Shown: positions 51,583 to 60,232, counted from the stretch's first letter. The stretch: 64,000 nt of DNA from Flavobacterium sp. (GCF_027483985.1 NZ_JAIXTJ010000057.1:23409-87408); one strand, 5' to 3'. The notes: generated by a model from the sequence alone, not told the origin. Translations and numbers: made by a program.

Positions 51583-51845
51583 GTTGTAAATTTTTATCTG
51601 TATTTATTGTTCATTGTTTATTGTCTGTTGTTTATAGTAAAACCATAAACTCTTAAACCATAAACCATAAACTTTTTGACACAGATGGATTAAACATTTT
51701 TTACAGGTTTTTACCCGGTGGAATTGATATTAGATTTATGATATTAAATATTAGATTTATGCAGCAACATCATATCTAATATCTAAAATTTGAAATCTAA
51801 AATTCCTTTTCAATGAACGTTTAAAAAGAAAAAAGTAGTTTAAAA
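51583..51845. repeat. Gap between rng and the 30-residue gene, rich in AT-repeats
   Basis: Contains GTTTATagtaaaaccATAAAC with repeats of ACCATAAAC (51636-51672), then inverted arms of the AATATTAGATTTA type (51727-51757 and 51771-51800). No gene was found. Confidence 0.5.
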
Positions 51846-51855
51846 CTACTTTTTC
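51827..51855 (-). terminator. Terminator of the 30-residue basic protein gene
   Basis: AAAAAGTAGTTT and AAACTACTTTTT form a near-perfect hairpin; on the minus strand it includes the TAG stop codon and is followed by a T-rich run. Confidence 0.8.
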
Positions 51856-51938
51856 TTCTTGTGACGGTTAGCTCTCGCTCTTTTCTTACGTTTGTGCGTC
51901 GCTACCTTATGTCTTTTTCTTTTTTTACCGCTTGGCAT
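51846..51938 (-). CDS. Small basic protein, probably ribosome-associated
   Basis: A 30-residue ORF, MPSGKKRKRHKVATHKRKKR then ARANRHKKKK, two-thirds Arg/Lys/His. The composition resembles very small ribosomal proteins (bS22/COX24 type, or the bL38 reported for a Flavobacterium ribosome); which, if any, is not decided here. The neighbour genes rng and HU, its strong terminator, and the intact short frame favour a real gene. The start is the only ATG. Confidence 0.75.
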   Translation of the reverse strand: MPSGKKRKRHKVATHKRKKRARANRHKKKK

Positions 51939-51970
51939 AGGTTGATTTTTTGTGATTAATAAATAATTTT

Positions 51971-52264
51971 TTAAACTGCTACTTCAGTTTTAGTTTTTAC
52001 TCCTTCTACGAATACTTTAGCAGGTTTGAATGCAGGAATATTGTGTGCAGGAATTTTAATTGTAGTATTTTTTGAAATGTTTCTACCAGTTTTTTCAGCT
52101 CTAGTTTTGATAATAAAACTACCGAAACCTCTTAAATAAACGTTATCCCCATTTTCTAAAGAAGTTTTTACTTCTTCCATTAATGCTTCAACCGTTGATT
52201 GAACATCACCTTTTTCAAGTCCTAATTTTTCTGAAATTTTCGCTACGATGTCTGCTTTCGTCAT
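51971..52264 (-). CDS. HU/IHF family DNA-binding protein
   Basis: A 97-residue histone-like protein: MTKADIVAKISEKLGLEKGDVQ, then YLRGFGSFIIKTRAEKTGRN for the beta-arm and KIPAHNIPAFKPAKVFVEGV. Hallmark residues of the HU fold, including the NIPAFKPAK arm-tip sequence, are intact. It bends and packages DNA. It has a good promoter (TTG-N21-TATATTTG) and may be transcribed together with the 30-residue gene. Confidence 0.95.
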   Translation of the reverse strand: MTKADIVAKISEKLGLEKGDVQSTVEALMEEVKTSLENGDNVYLRGFGSFIIKTRAEKTGRNISKNTTIKIPAHNIPAFKPAKVFVEGVKTKTEVAV

Positions 52265-52307
52265 TTTCTTTCGTATTTAATAATTATGTGTATTTTTTTT
52301 GAGAGTG

Positions 52308-52339
52308 CAAATATAGGAATTAAAAAAACAATATTTCAA
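52308..52339 (-). promoter_or_regulatory. Promoter of the HU gene
   Basis: On the minus strand TTG (52339-52337), a 21-bp spacer and TATATTTG (52315-52308), a full Bacteroidota consensus. Confidence 0.65.
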
Positions 52340-52373
52340 GGATAATTGATTAAAATTTAATTACATAAAGTTA

Positions 52374-52381
52374 TACTTTTG
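52374..52381 (+). promoter_or_regulatory. -7 element of the mutY operon
   Basis: TACTTTTG lies 17 bp before the mutY ATG; the nearest upstream TTG leaves a long 25-bp spacer. Confidence 0.45.
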
Positions 52382-52398
52382 TTAATCTTAAAATTTAT

Positions 52399-53436
52399 AT
52401 GGAATTTTCTAACTCATTATTGCATTGGTATTTACAAAATAAACGCGATTTGCCTTGGCGGAATACCAACAACCCTTATCCTATTTGGCTCTCTGAAATT
52501 ATGTTACAACAAACTCGTGTAGCACAAGGTTTGCCCTATTTTTTATCGTTTATGGAAGCTTTTCCTACCGTTTTTGATTTGGCAAACGCCGATGAAGAGC
52601 AAGTTTTAAAACTTTGGCAAGGTTTGGGATACTATTCTCGTGCTAGAAATATGCACAAAACGGCACAAATGATAGCTTTTGACCTCAACGGAAATTTTCC
52701 AAACAATTATAATGACTTATTAAAACTTAAAGGAATTGGAGAATATACTGCTGCAGCCATTGCCTCTTTTGCCTTTAACGAGGTTGTTCCTGTAGTTGAC
52801 GGAAATGTGTACAGAGTTTTAGCACGATATTTTGATGTTGAAACCGATATTGCATCAAGTTCGGCTAGAAAAGAGTTTACTGCCTTGGCTAAAGAGTTAA
52901 TTCCGAATGATAATCCTGCGTTGTTCAATCAGGCTATTATGGAATTTGGAGCTCTGCAATGCGTTCCTAAAAATCCGAATTGTGAGATGTGCATCTTTAC
53001 TAATAGTTGTGCAGCTTTGCAAAAGAAAAAAGTTACTGAACTTCCTGTAAAAGTGAAAAAAACTAAAGTCACCAATAAATATTTTAATTATTTGATTTTC
53101 TTAGATGATTCAGAGAACACTTTGCTTAATAAAAGAACTGAAAAAGGAATTTGGCACAATTTATATGAATTCCCTAATCTCGAAAGTGAGAATGAATTAT
53201 CTTTTGAATCCTTATCTAAACTAGTAATCGAAAATTATGCTCATCTAGGAATTGAAACCATTTCGATTTATAATGAGAATCAAATTATTCATAAACTTTC
53301 GCATCAAAAACTACATATTAATTTTTATAAAGTGGAAGTTTCTATGGAATTGAATAACGGAATCGCACTAGATTCATTGAGAAATTATCCTTTTCCGATA
53401 GTAATTTATAATTTTATAGAGAAATATTCTATTTAA
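52399..53436 (+). CDS. mutY: A/G-specific adenine DNA glycosylase
   Basis: A 345-residue base-excision enzyme that removes adenine paired with 8-oxoguanine. LSEIMLQQT carries the catalytic Glu33, the helix-hairpin-helix is LKLKGIGEYTAAAI (about 108-121) and catalytic Asp134 sits in VVDGNV. The 4Fe-4S ligands are Cys188, Cys195, Cys198 and Cys204. The NUDIX-like C-terminal domain that reads 8-oxoG follows. It heads the conserved order mutY-ssb-gldE-gldD. Confidence 0.96.
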   Translation: MEFSNSLLHWYLQNKRDLPWRNTNNPYPIWLSEIMLQQTRVAQGLPYFLSFMEAFPTVFDLANADEEQVLKLWQGLGYYSRARNMHKTAQMIAFDLNGNFPNNYNDLLKLKGIGEYTAAAIASFAFNEVVPVVDGNVYRVLARYFDVETDIASSSARKEFTALAKELIPNDNPALFNQAIMEFGALQCVPKNPNCEMCIFTNSCAALQKKKVTELPVKVKKTKVTNKYFNYLIFLDDSENTLLNKRTEKGIWHNLYEFPNLESENELSFESLSKLVIENYAHLGIETISIYNENQIIHKLSHQKLHINFYKVEVSMELNNGIALDSLRNYPFPIVIYNFIEKYSI

Positions 53437-53469
53437 TTTGTAATTTTGAAATTCTCAAATTATTGAATT

Positions 53470-53904
53470 ATGAACGGAACATTGAATAAAGTTATGCTAA
53501 TTGGTCATTTAGGTGACGATATTAAGATGCACTATTTTGAAGGAGGAAACTGCATTGGACGTTTTCCATTAGCGACTAATGAAGTTTATATCAATAAATC
53601 GACTAATGAAAAAATCACTTCTACCGAGTGGCACAATCTTGTAGTGAGAAATAAAGCTGCTGAAATTTGTGAAAAATACCTTACTAAAGGTGATAAAATT
53701 TATATTGAAGGTAGAATTAAATCTCGCCAATGGCAAGCTGAAGACGGTTCTACCAAATACACAACAGAAATTCAAGTTACAGAATTTACGTTTTTAAATG
53801 TAAAAAAAGATACTGAAGGCAACAAACAAATTTCAGGCTCAGAACCAAAAAACAGTAACTTTGACGCACCTAATTCGGCAATAGAAAACGACTTGCCTTA
53901 TTAA
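53470..53904 (+). CDS. ssb: Single-stranded DNA-binding protein
   Basis: A 144-residue protein with the OB-fold start MNGTLNKVMLIGHLGDDI and the ssDNA-contact part TSTEWHNLVVRNKAAEICEKYLTKGDKIYIEGRI. The end, SAIENDLPY, resembles the usual SSB tip DDDIPF and would bind repair partners such as RecJ. It is 33 bp after mutY and 25 bp before gldE. Confidence 0.95.
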   Translation: MNGTLNKVMLIGHLGDDIKMHYFEGGNCIGRFPLATNEVYINKSTNEKITSTEWHNLVVRNKAAEICEKYLTKGDKIYIEGRIKSRQWQAEDGSTKYTTEIQVTEFTFLNVKKDTEGNKQISGSEPKNSNFDAPNSAIENDLPY

Positions 53905-53929
53905 TTATGTATAACTAATATAATTTAAT

Positions 53930-55228
53930 TTGGACCCAGAGCCCAGTTTTACATTATTTTCTACCGTTGACACCAACATGCTTCTTGGCATCATTGGAAT
54001 TATAGTTTTGCTTTTCTGCTCGGCAATGATTTCAGGATCAGAAGTGGCACTATTTTCTCTAAATCAAACAGATTTGGATGAATTGTCAAAAAAAAATTCT
54101 TCAACAGCCACGGTAATTTCAAATTTACTTTCTAAACCAAAGAAACTTTTAGCAACCATATTGGTAGCTAACAATTTTATAAATATTGGTATTGTAATTC
54201 TTTTTTCATACACATTAGACAGTGTTTTTTCTGTGATTGAATCAACGCTTCTCAAGTTTATAGTTGAAGTTGTTTTGGTTACCTTTTTACTATTGCTCTT
54301 TGGCGAGGTTTTACCAAAAGTATATGCAAACCGAAACAATGTAAAATTCGCTACATTTATTGCTTATCCTATTTCAATTTTAGACAAAATTTTAGCTCCT
54401 GTTAGTATACCTTTACGTTCAATAACGAATTTTATTCAAGAGAAGTTAGGCAAACAAAAGACCAGTTTTTCAGTTGATCAGCTGTCGCAGGCACTTGAAT
54501 TGACCTCAGCAGATGACACATCACAAGAAGAACAAAAAATATTAGAAGGCATCGTTTCATTCGGAAATACCGATACCAAACAAGTAATGAGTCCGAGAAT
54601 TGATTTATTTGCTTTAGACATTGAAGAAACCTTTGCAGAAATTTTTCCGAAGATTGTTGATAAAGGCTATTCACGAATTCCTGTTTACAGAGACAATATT
54701 GACCATATAGAAGGCGTTTTATATATTAAAGATTTAATTCCGCACATCAACAAGAAAGAATTTGATTGGAAAACTTTGCTTCGTGAACCATTTTTTGTTC
54801 CTGAGAATAAGAAACTTGATGATTTGCTAAAAGATTTTCAAGGAATGAAAAGTCATTTGGCCATTGTGGTTGATGAATATGGTGGAACGTCTGGAATTGT
54901 ATCTTTAGAAGATGTAATCGAGGAAATTGTAGGCGATATTAGTGATGAATTTGACGTTGAGAACATTAACTTTTCTAAAATTGATGACAAGAATTATCTA
55001 TTTGAAGGTAAAATTAACTTGAAAGATTTTTATAGAATAATTGATGTAGACGAGGATTTATTTGAAATAAGAAAAGGAGAAGCCGAAACTTTGGCCGGAT
55101 TTATTTTAGAAATAGTTGGAAATTTTCCAAAAAAAGGCCAAAAAATACCATTTGAAAACTGCTTATTTACCATAGAGGTAGTTGATAAAAAACGAGTTAA
55201 ACAAATAAAAGTTACCATTGATGCGTAA
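53930..55228 (+). CDS. gldE: Gliding motility-associated protein GldE (CNNM/CorC-like)
   Basis: A 432-residue membrane protein. Helices about 17-40, 65-90 and 100-125 form the DUF21/CNNM part (SGSEVALFSL), then two CBS domains (about 205-325: VMSPRIDLFALDI, YSRIPVYRDN, VVDEYGGTSGIVSLEDVIEEIVGDI) and a C-terminal CorC domain. GldE is related to magnesium-transport proteins and works with GldD in gliding and T9SS. The likely start is a TTG at 53930, giving an MDPEPS N-terminus; an ATG-only start would remove conserved residues. The stop overlaps gldD by 8 bp. Confidence 0.92.
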   Translation: MDPEPSFTLFSTVDTNMLLGIIGIIVLLFCSAMISGSEVALFSLNQTDLDELSKKNSSTATVISNLLSKPKKLLATILVANNFINIGIVILFSYTLDSVFSVIESTLLKFIVEVVLVTFLLLLFGEVLPKVYANRNNVKFATFIAYPISILDKILAPVSIPLRSITNFIQEKLGKQKTSFSVDQLSQALELTSADDTSQEEQKILEGIVSFGNTDTKQVMSPRIDLFALDIEETFAEIFPKIVDKGYSRIPVYRDNIDHIEGVLYIKDLIPHINKKEFDWKTLLREPFFVPENKKLDDLLKDFQGMKSHLAIVVDEYGGTSGIVSLEDVIEEIVGDISDEFDVENINFSKIDDKNYLFEGKINLKDFYRIIDVDEDLFEIRKGEAETLAGFILEIVGNFPKKGQKIPFENCLFTIEVVDKKRVKQIKVTIDA

Positions 55229-55790
55229 ACCATTTAATTATATAGTAGGATTAACTTTAGTTTTTAGTGCAATTGTTTTAAGCAGTTGCAAAGACGATGT
55301 ACTGCCAAAACCTTCAAGCCAATTGCGATTAGATTATCCGGTGGCAGAATATGCCGCATTTGAAAATCATTGTCCGTTTACATTTAACATCAATTCGGAT
55401 GCGGTAATTAAAGAAAAAACCGAGTGTGGTTTCACAATCACCTATCCAAAAATGAAAGCCACGATTTATTTGACTTATAAAGCTGTAAATGGTAATATTG
55501 ATAAATTGCTTCGAGATGCTCAAAAACTAACCTACGAACACGTTATCAAAGCCGATGACATCTTGGAACAACCTTTTATTAATAACGAAAAAAAGGTATA
55601 CGGAATGTTTTATCGCGTTGGCGGAAATGCCGCAACGAACTCGCAATTTTATGTAACCGATAGCACAAAACATTTCTTGACCGGATCGGTTTATTTCTAT
55701 GCTAAACCTAATTATGACTCGATAATGCCAGCTGCAGATTATATCAAAAACGATATGCAAAACTTAATGGAATCATTGAAGTGGAAATAA
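55221..55790 (+). CDS. gldD: Gliding motility lipoprotein GldD
   Basis: A 189-residue lipoprotein with lipobox VLSSC (Cys near 23) and the GldD features SQLRLDYPVAEYAAF near the mature N-terminus and SVYFYAKPNYDSIMPAADYIKNDMQNLMESLKWK at the end. It is required for gliding in F. johnsoniae, where it pairs with GldE. The start ATG at 55221 overlaps the gldE stop codon, indicating translational coupling. Confidence 0.94.
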   Translation: MRKPFNYIVGLTLVFSAIVLSSCKDDVLPKPSSQLRLDYPVAEYAAFENHCPFTFNINSDAVIKEKTECGFTITYPKMKATIYLTYKAVNGNIDKLLRDAQKLTYEHVIKADDILEQPFINNEKKVYGMFYRVGGNAATNSQFYVTDSTKHFLTGSVYFYAKPNYDSIMPAADYIKNDMQNLMESLKWK

Positions 55791-55911
55791 TTTTTTAATT
55801 ATTTGGTTTTCAATCTGTTTATAATATTAAACTTTGTTTAATTAATTGTTAAAAATATTAAACAAAAGAAAGATTAACCTACCTTTACCTAGAACATTAA
55901 AAATAACAAAA

Positions 55912-56502
55912 ATGAACTTAGTAAAAAAAATTAGTACTATCGTAGTAATTGCTGCGATTTCTATCTCTTGTGATGGTAAGAAAAAAGAAGCTGAAACTAC
56001 TGATGCAGCAACAGACACAACTCAAGTTGTTGCTGACACAACTAAAGTAGAAACGGCTACAACAATCGTAGATGTAGCTGCAGGAAATCCTGACTTTTCT
56101 ACATTGGTAGCTGCGGTAAAAGCTGCTGGGCTTGTTGAAACTTTAAGCAGTGAAGGTCCGTTTACAGTATTTGCTCCAACAAATGCAGCTTTTGAAAAAT
56201 TACCAGCAGGAACTGTTGATGGTTTATTGAAACCTGAGAGTTTAGAAAAATTAAAAGGTTTGTTGACGTATCACGTTGTAGCAGGAAAATTTGATGCTGC
56301 TGCAGTTACAGAAGCTATAACTAAAGGAAAAGGTAAATTTACAGTTACAACAGTACAAGGCGGAAAAATTGATTTAGGTTTAAAAGATGGTAAAGTAACT
56401 TTGACTGACGCCAACGGAAAAACTTCGACAGTTGTTATCGCAGATGTTGCAGCTTCAAATGGTGTAATTCACGCTATTGATAGTGTAGTTATGCCTAAAT
56501 AA
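55912..56502 (+). CDS. Fasciclin-domain lipoprotein
   Basis: A 196-residue protein with a lipobox (ISISC, Cys near 20), a Thr/Asp-rich linker and one fasciclin domain (about 62-195): DFSTLVAAVKAAGLVETLSSEGPFTVFAPTNAAF, LLTYHVVAGKF, and SNGVIHAIDSVVMP. Fasciclin domains support adhesion or protein binding at the cell surface. The start at 55912 gives a proper signal peptide. A terminator follows. Confidence 0.92.
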   Translation: MNLVKKISTIVVIAAISISCDGKKKEAETTDAATDTTQVVADTTKVETATTIVDVAAGNPDFSTLVAAVKAAGLVETLSSEGPFTVFAPTNAAFEKLPAGTVDGLLKPESLEKLKGLLTYHVVAGKFDAAAVTEAITKGKGKFTVTTVQGGKIDLGLKDGKVTLTDANGKTSTVVIADVAASNGVIHAIDSVVMPK

Positions 56503-56518
56503 TTATTAATTCAGCATT

Positions 56519-56558
56519 AAAAAAACCGCTACAACTTTAATTGCAGCGGTTTTTTTTT
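56519..56558. terminator. Bidirectional terminator (fasciclin / HMA genes)
   Basis: AAAAACCGCT (56521-56530) pairs with AGCGGTTTTT (56545-56554); A and T runs on both sides serve both convergent genes. Confidence 0.9.
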
Positions 56559-56574
56559 ATTTTACTTTTAATAA

Positions 56575-56955
56575 CTAAGCTTTATTTCCAAGTTTAACTT
56601 CTGAAACTTTATAAGTTTTTCCATCAGCGCAAGATTCTGCTGCTTTGACCAAATCATCTGATTTTAATTTATCTAAATCAAAATTTACGGTTGCTGTTTT
56701 GGATTCAAAATCAACTTTTGCATTTTGAACACCATCCATTTCGGCTAGTTTTTCTTCTATAGTTTTAGCACAACCCACAGCGCAAGTCATTCCTTCAATA
56801 TGAAATGTTGCTGTTTCAGGTTTTGTTGCTGCTACAATTTCTTTTTTAGATGTAGCTTCCTCTTTACCTTCTGTTGGTTTGCTATCGGTATTTTTACATC
56901 CAATTAAAAAAACTGATGCTAAAGCTAAACCAACAATTCCTTTAGAAATTTTCAT
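56575..56955 (-). CDS. Heavy-metal-associated (HMA) domain lipoprotein
   Basis: A 126-residue protein with lipobox LIGC20, a Lys/Glu-rich linker and one HMA fold (about 50-120): FHIEGMTCAVGCAKTIEEKLAEMDGV. The metal loop is Cys-x3-Cys (MTCAVGC), one residue longer than the classical MxCxxC of copper chaperones. It could be an envelope copper or zinc binding protein. No metal ATPase or regulator gene lies next to it. Confidence 0.85.
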   Translation of the reverse strand: MKISKGIVGLALASVFLIGCKNTDSKPTEGKEEATSKKEIVAATKPETATFHIEGMTCAVGCAKTIEEKLAEMDGVQNAKVDFESKTATVNFDLDKLKSDDLVKAAESCADGKTYKVSEVKLGNKA

Positions 56956-57064
56956 TGTATATATTTTTTTAAATTTTTGTTTCCAAACTGATTTACAAAA
57001 TTACAACTTTTTTTATGCGACAATTCATAAAATTATGTCAATTTTGTAGCGCTAAAAAATTACT

Positions 57065-57931
57065 ATGCAAACAAATACATTAAAATGGTTATTTCTAACA
57101 GTTTTGGCCTTAATTTGGGGAAGTTCTTTTATCTTAATCAAGAAAGGATTGGTTGGATTATCACCGCTGCAATTGGGTTCGTTGCGAATAATTTTTTCAG
57201 CACTATTTTTAATTATAATCGGATTTAAAAGCATTACTGAAATCAAGCAATACCAATGGAAGTACATTGCTTTAACCTCTTTATTTGGCACTTTTATTCC
57301 GGCGTTTCTTTTTGCTATTGCTCAAACACAGATTAGTAGTTCGGTGAGTTCTATATTAAATTCACTAACACCTTTAAACACTTTAATCATTGGTGGATTA
57401 GCCTTTGGTTTAACCTTTAAACGAACTCAAGTTTTTGGCGTAATCATTGGTTTAATTGGAACACTTTTACTGATTGTAAACGGTGCAATCAATCATCCTA
57501 ATCAAAATTATTGGTACACTGTTTTGGTTTTGATAGCGTCAATTTGCTATGCAACGAATGTAAATTTGCTAAAAAAGCATTTATCAGATGTAAAACCTTT
57601 GAGCATTACTACAGGAAACTTCTTGGTAATGCTGGTTCCGGCATTGGCAGTTTTATTCTCCACAAATTTTTTAACAATTGTAGAAGATGTTGAAGTTCAA
57701 AATTCAATGATTTACATCATTATACTTGGAGTTGTTGGAACAGGAATTGCAAATATTATTTTCTTCAAATTGATTCAAATGTCGTCTCCTGTATTTGCTA
57801 CATCTGTAACCTATTTAATTCCGGTTGTTGCCTTCTTTTGGGGTTTATTAGACAACGAAATGCTGACACCAATTCAATTTGTTGGTGCATTTATTATTTT
57901 AATTGGAGTGTATTTGTCGAGTAAGAAGTAG
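57065..57931 (+). CDS. EamA/DMT family transporter
   Basis: A 288-residue protein with about ten membrane helices in two EamA repeats; the first opens LKWLFLTVLALIWGSSFILIKKGLVGLSP and the second near residue 150 with YWYTVLVLIASICYATNVNL. It ends with the usual Gly-rich helix and KK. The family exports amino acids, metabolites or drugs; this protein's substrate is unknown. A near-consensus -7 sequence (CAATTTTG) is 25 bp upstream. Confidence 0.9.
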   Translation: MQTNTLKWLFLTVLALIWGSSFILIKKGLVGLSPLQLGSLRIIFSALFLIIIGFKSITEIKQYQWKYIALTSLFGTFIPAFLFAIAQTQISSSVSSILNSLTPLNTLIIGGLAFGLTFKRTQVFGVIIGLIGTLLLIVNGAINHPNQNYWYTVLVLIASICYATNVNLLKKHLSDVKPLSITTGNFLVMLVPALAVLFSTNFLTIVEDVEVQNSMIYIIILGVVGTGIANIIFFKLIQMSSPVFATSVTYLIPVVAFFWGLLDNEMLTPIQFVGAFIILIGVYLSSKK

Positions 57932-58067
57932 TGTTCAGTTTGCAGAAAACATCTAATTCATTAGTTTTCAGAAAAATATACAGAATAATTTTGTTAATTA
58001 AAATATTAATGTTTAATTTAGCCAATCTATTAACCATTTAATATCAATTGCTTATGAATAAATTATC

Positions 58068-58091
58068 TTTGTTTGTTTGTTTGTTTGTTTG
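58068..58091 (+). repeat. Six-copy TTTG tetranucleotide repeat
   Basis: Perfect (TTTG)6, 24 bp, starting 14 bp after the ATG at 58054 and lying within the signal-peptide region of the next gene. Six copies leave that ATG out of frame with the protease; four or seven copies would put it in frame. Confidence 0.9.
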
Positions 58092-59777
58092 TCAAGTATG
58101 AGAGCACAAGAGTGTGGATTTGAAACACCTCAAAATTATCAAACTTTTGATACCAATTCCTATGGGTTACCTACCAGCACCACGCCTAATTTTTGCATAA
58201 ATGTCGCTTTTAGAATAGTCAGAAACAACGATGGTTCAAACGCCGCTGTAGATCCATCAATTATTCCTCAAGTTTTTGCTCAATTGAATGCTGTTTATAA
58301 TCCACATGGCATTAGTTTCGTACAGATTGGTACATTTGACTATGTTAATAATTCCGCTTACAACAGTTATACCTCTACACCTTCTACATCACCAACAAAT
58401 ATACCAAATTGTTTAAACGTCTACTTTATCAAAAATTTTCAGAATTTAAGCCCTACTGTTGGTGGTATTGCAAGTTTTGGAACTAATAGATCCGTTATTC
58501 GGGGAAGCGTAGCTTTAGATAATTATAATGTTGCACATGAAATTGGGCATAATTTAAATTTATTACATACTTTTCAATGTACATCACTTCCCATTCAAAC
58601 GTGTACTGAAAACCCTCTTGACACAAGCCACTGTTTAGATAAAGGTGATAAAGTGTGTGACACACCAACTGATTTTAATCCATATCAGTATAATTCATCA
58701 ACTCCTCCGCCATATCCTATAAATAATTACAATCCAGATAAATCAAATATAATGTCTTATTGGTTTACTAAAACTAGTTTTACTTCAGGTCAAGCAGAAA
58801 GAATAAAAAATACACTCCTTAATTCACCGCAATTGCAAAGTATTAGATCTAATCAATGTGCTAAAATAGAGGGCGAAAGCAATATATGTTCTATTGGGAA
58901 TTATAATTATAGTGTTGTTACTTTCGGAACAAATCCAACAATAACTTGGTCGGTAAGTTCAAACCTTTCCTTTGTTGGTTCAAATAGTGGAAATGCTGTT
59001 ACTATCAAATCAAGCAATGCCAATAATTCTGGTAGTGCAACAATAACGGTAAGCATAAATGGTTTTTCCATTCAAAGAATTATACATATTGGCGCGCCAA
59101 GCTTAGGAACCAATAATAAAGTTATGGGCATATATGATTGGGTAAGTGTTGGATATAGTAATATGGGATTAATAGCTCCTAATAATCCAACAATAGAATC
59201 TTATAGATGGGAGATAATTGAAGGCGATGACTTTCCTCCAAATTGCCCTACGGCAAACTCTACAAAACCAAAGTTTATTGGCGCACCTGTTTCTGATCCT
59301 TATAATTACAATAGTGGCTCTTCGAATCAAGCAGTTGTCAATTGGGGCACATGTTCTGGTAGCTATATGATAGTTTGTTATGCTGTCAACTCTTGTGGTG
59401 AAACTCCATACTTAGAACGTTATGTTGACGTAGGACTACCAAAAAACAACCCTTGTTACAAAAACAATTTCAATACAATTATTGCACCAAATCCTATCCG
59501 TGGTAGCGAAATAAATATAGTTGTAAATAAAACACCTCAACAAACTCCATGTAACTGGAAAACTCAAAACTCCTTTGTAACTTTTAATGCAAAACTAGAC
59601 CAAACTAATAATACAGTAAGTATATATGATTTTAATGGCAATTTAATTTACAATTCTCGATATGATAGTGATGAATTTACAATTAGTAACCTAAGTCTAA
59701 TTAGTAACAACAATTATATCGTTAATTTAATTACTAACGAGGGTGGCGTTGATCAAAAAATAATTATTGTTGAATAA
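58077..59777 (+). CDS. Secreted M43-like metalloprotease with a frame-disrupting repeat
   Basis: The readable frame gives a 566-residue protein, but its natural ATG at 58054 (MNKLSLFVCLFV) is out of frame after six TTTG copies and ends at TGA 58099-58101. Only a TTG (58077) or the ATG at 58098 starts the main frame. The mature protein has a metzincin-like motif HEIGHNLNLLH (the usual Gly is Asn), a Met-turn SNIMSYW, an Ig-like region (about 250-420) and a C-terminal T9SS-like domain (IAPNPIRGSEINI). Likely phase-variable. Confidence 0.85.
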   Translation: MFVCLSSMRAQECGFETPQNYQTFDTNSYGLPTSTTPNFCINVAFRIVRNNDGSNAAVDPSIIPQVFAQLNAVYNPHGISFVQIGTFDYVNNSAYNSYTSTPSTSPTNIPNCLNVYFIKNFQNLSPTVGGIASFGTNRSVIRGSVALDNYNVAHEIGHNLNLLHTFQCTSLPIQTCTENPLDTSHCLDKGDKVCDTPTDFNPYQYNSSTPPPYPINNYNPDKSNIMSYWFTKTSFTSGQAERIKNTLLNSPQLQSIRSNQCAKIEGESNICSIGNYNYSVVTFGTNPTITWSVSSNLSFVGSNSGNAVTIKSSNANNSGSATITVSINGFSIQRIIHIGAPSLGTNNKVMGIYDWVSVGYSNMGLIAPNNPTIESYRWEIIEGDDFPPNCPTANSTKPKFIGAPVSDPYNYNSGSSNQAVVNWGTCSGSYMIVCYAVNSCGETPYLERYVDVGLPKNNPCYKNNFNTIIAPNPIRGSEINIVVNKTPQQTPCNWKTQNSFVTFNAKLDQTNNTVSIYDFNGNLIYNSRYDSDEFTISNLSLISNNNYIVNLITNEGGVDQKIIIVE

Positions 59778-59791
59778 ACAAAAAATCAGAA

Positions 59792-60211
59792 ATGAAAAAA
59801 ATTACAACATTTACAATCCTATTTTTAGCCATAATTAGCTGTACAGATAACTCGACTGTAGCAAGCCCAACCTTTAATGTGACACCTATCTTAGGCAAAT
59901 GGCAATATTCCGAAAGATTAGATTATAATCCACCTGGACCGTATTTAATTGCAAACGGACCAATAATTGATTTAAAATCTGATGGAACTTTCACATCTAA
60001 CGAATTAACTAATTATAACGGTGGAACGTATACTGTTTCAATTGACAGTATTTTATCATTAACTTATATTTCCTCAACAAGCTCATATACTTGGAAAAAG
60101 AAAATATATCAAATCGATAGCAACGAACTATTTTTAGATCTCGATTACCTAGGTACAGGATCTTGTACAGAAGGTTGTGCAGAAAGATATACAAAGGTTA
60201 ATGGAAACTAA
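59792..60211 (+). CDS. Lipocalin-like lipoprotein
   Basis: A 139-residue lipoprotein with lipobox AIISC near residue 17. The mature part has GKWQYSERLDYN near the start and a later DGTFTSNELTN strand and TYTVSIDSILSL, the pattern of the lipocalin-like small-barrel families in Bacteroidota. The Cys pair near the end (GSCTEGCAE) may form a disulfide. It is 14 bp after the protease, so probably co-transcribed and thus affected by whatever turns that gene on or off. Confidence 0.75.
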   Translation: MKKITTFTILFLAIISCTDNSTVASPTFNVTPILGKWQYSERLDYNPPGPYLIANGPIIDLKSDGTFTSNELTNYNGGTYTVSIDSILSLTYISSTSSYTWKKKIYQIDSNELFLDLDYLGTGSCTEGCAERYTKVNGN

Positions 60212-60232
60212 ATAATTCGGAAACAAGTAAAT

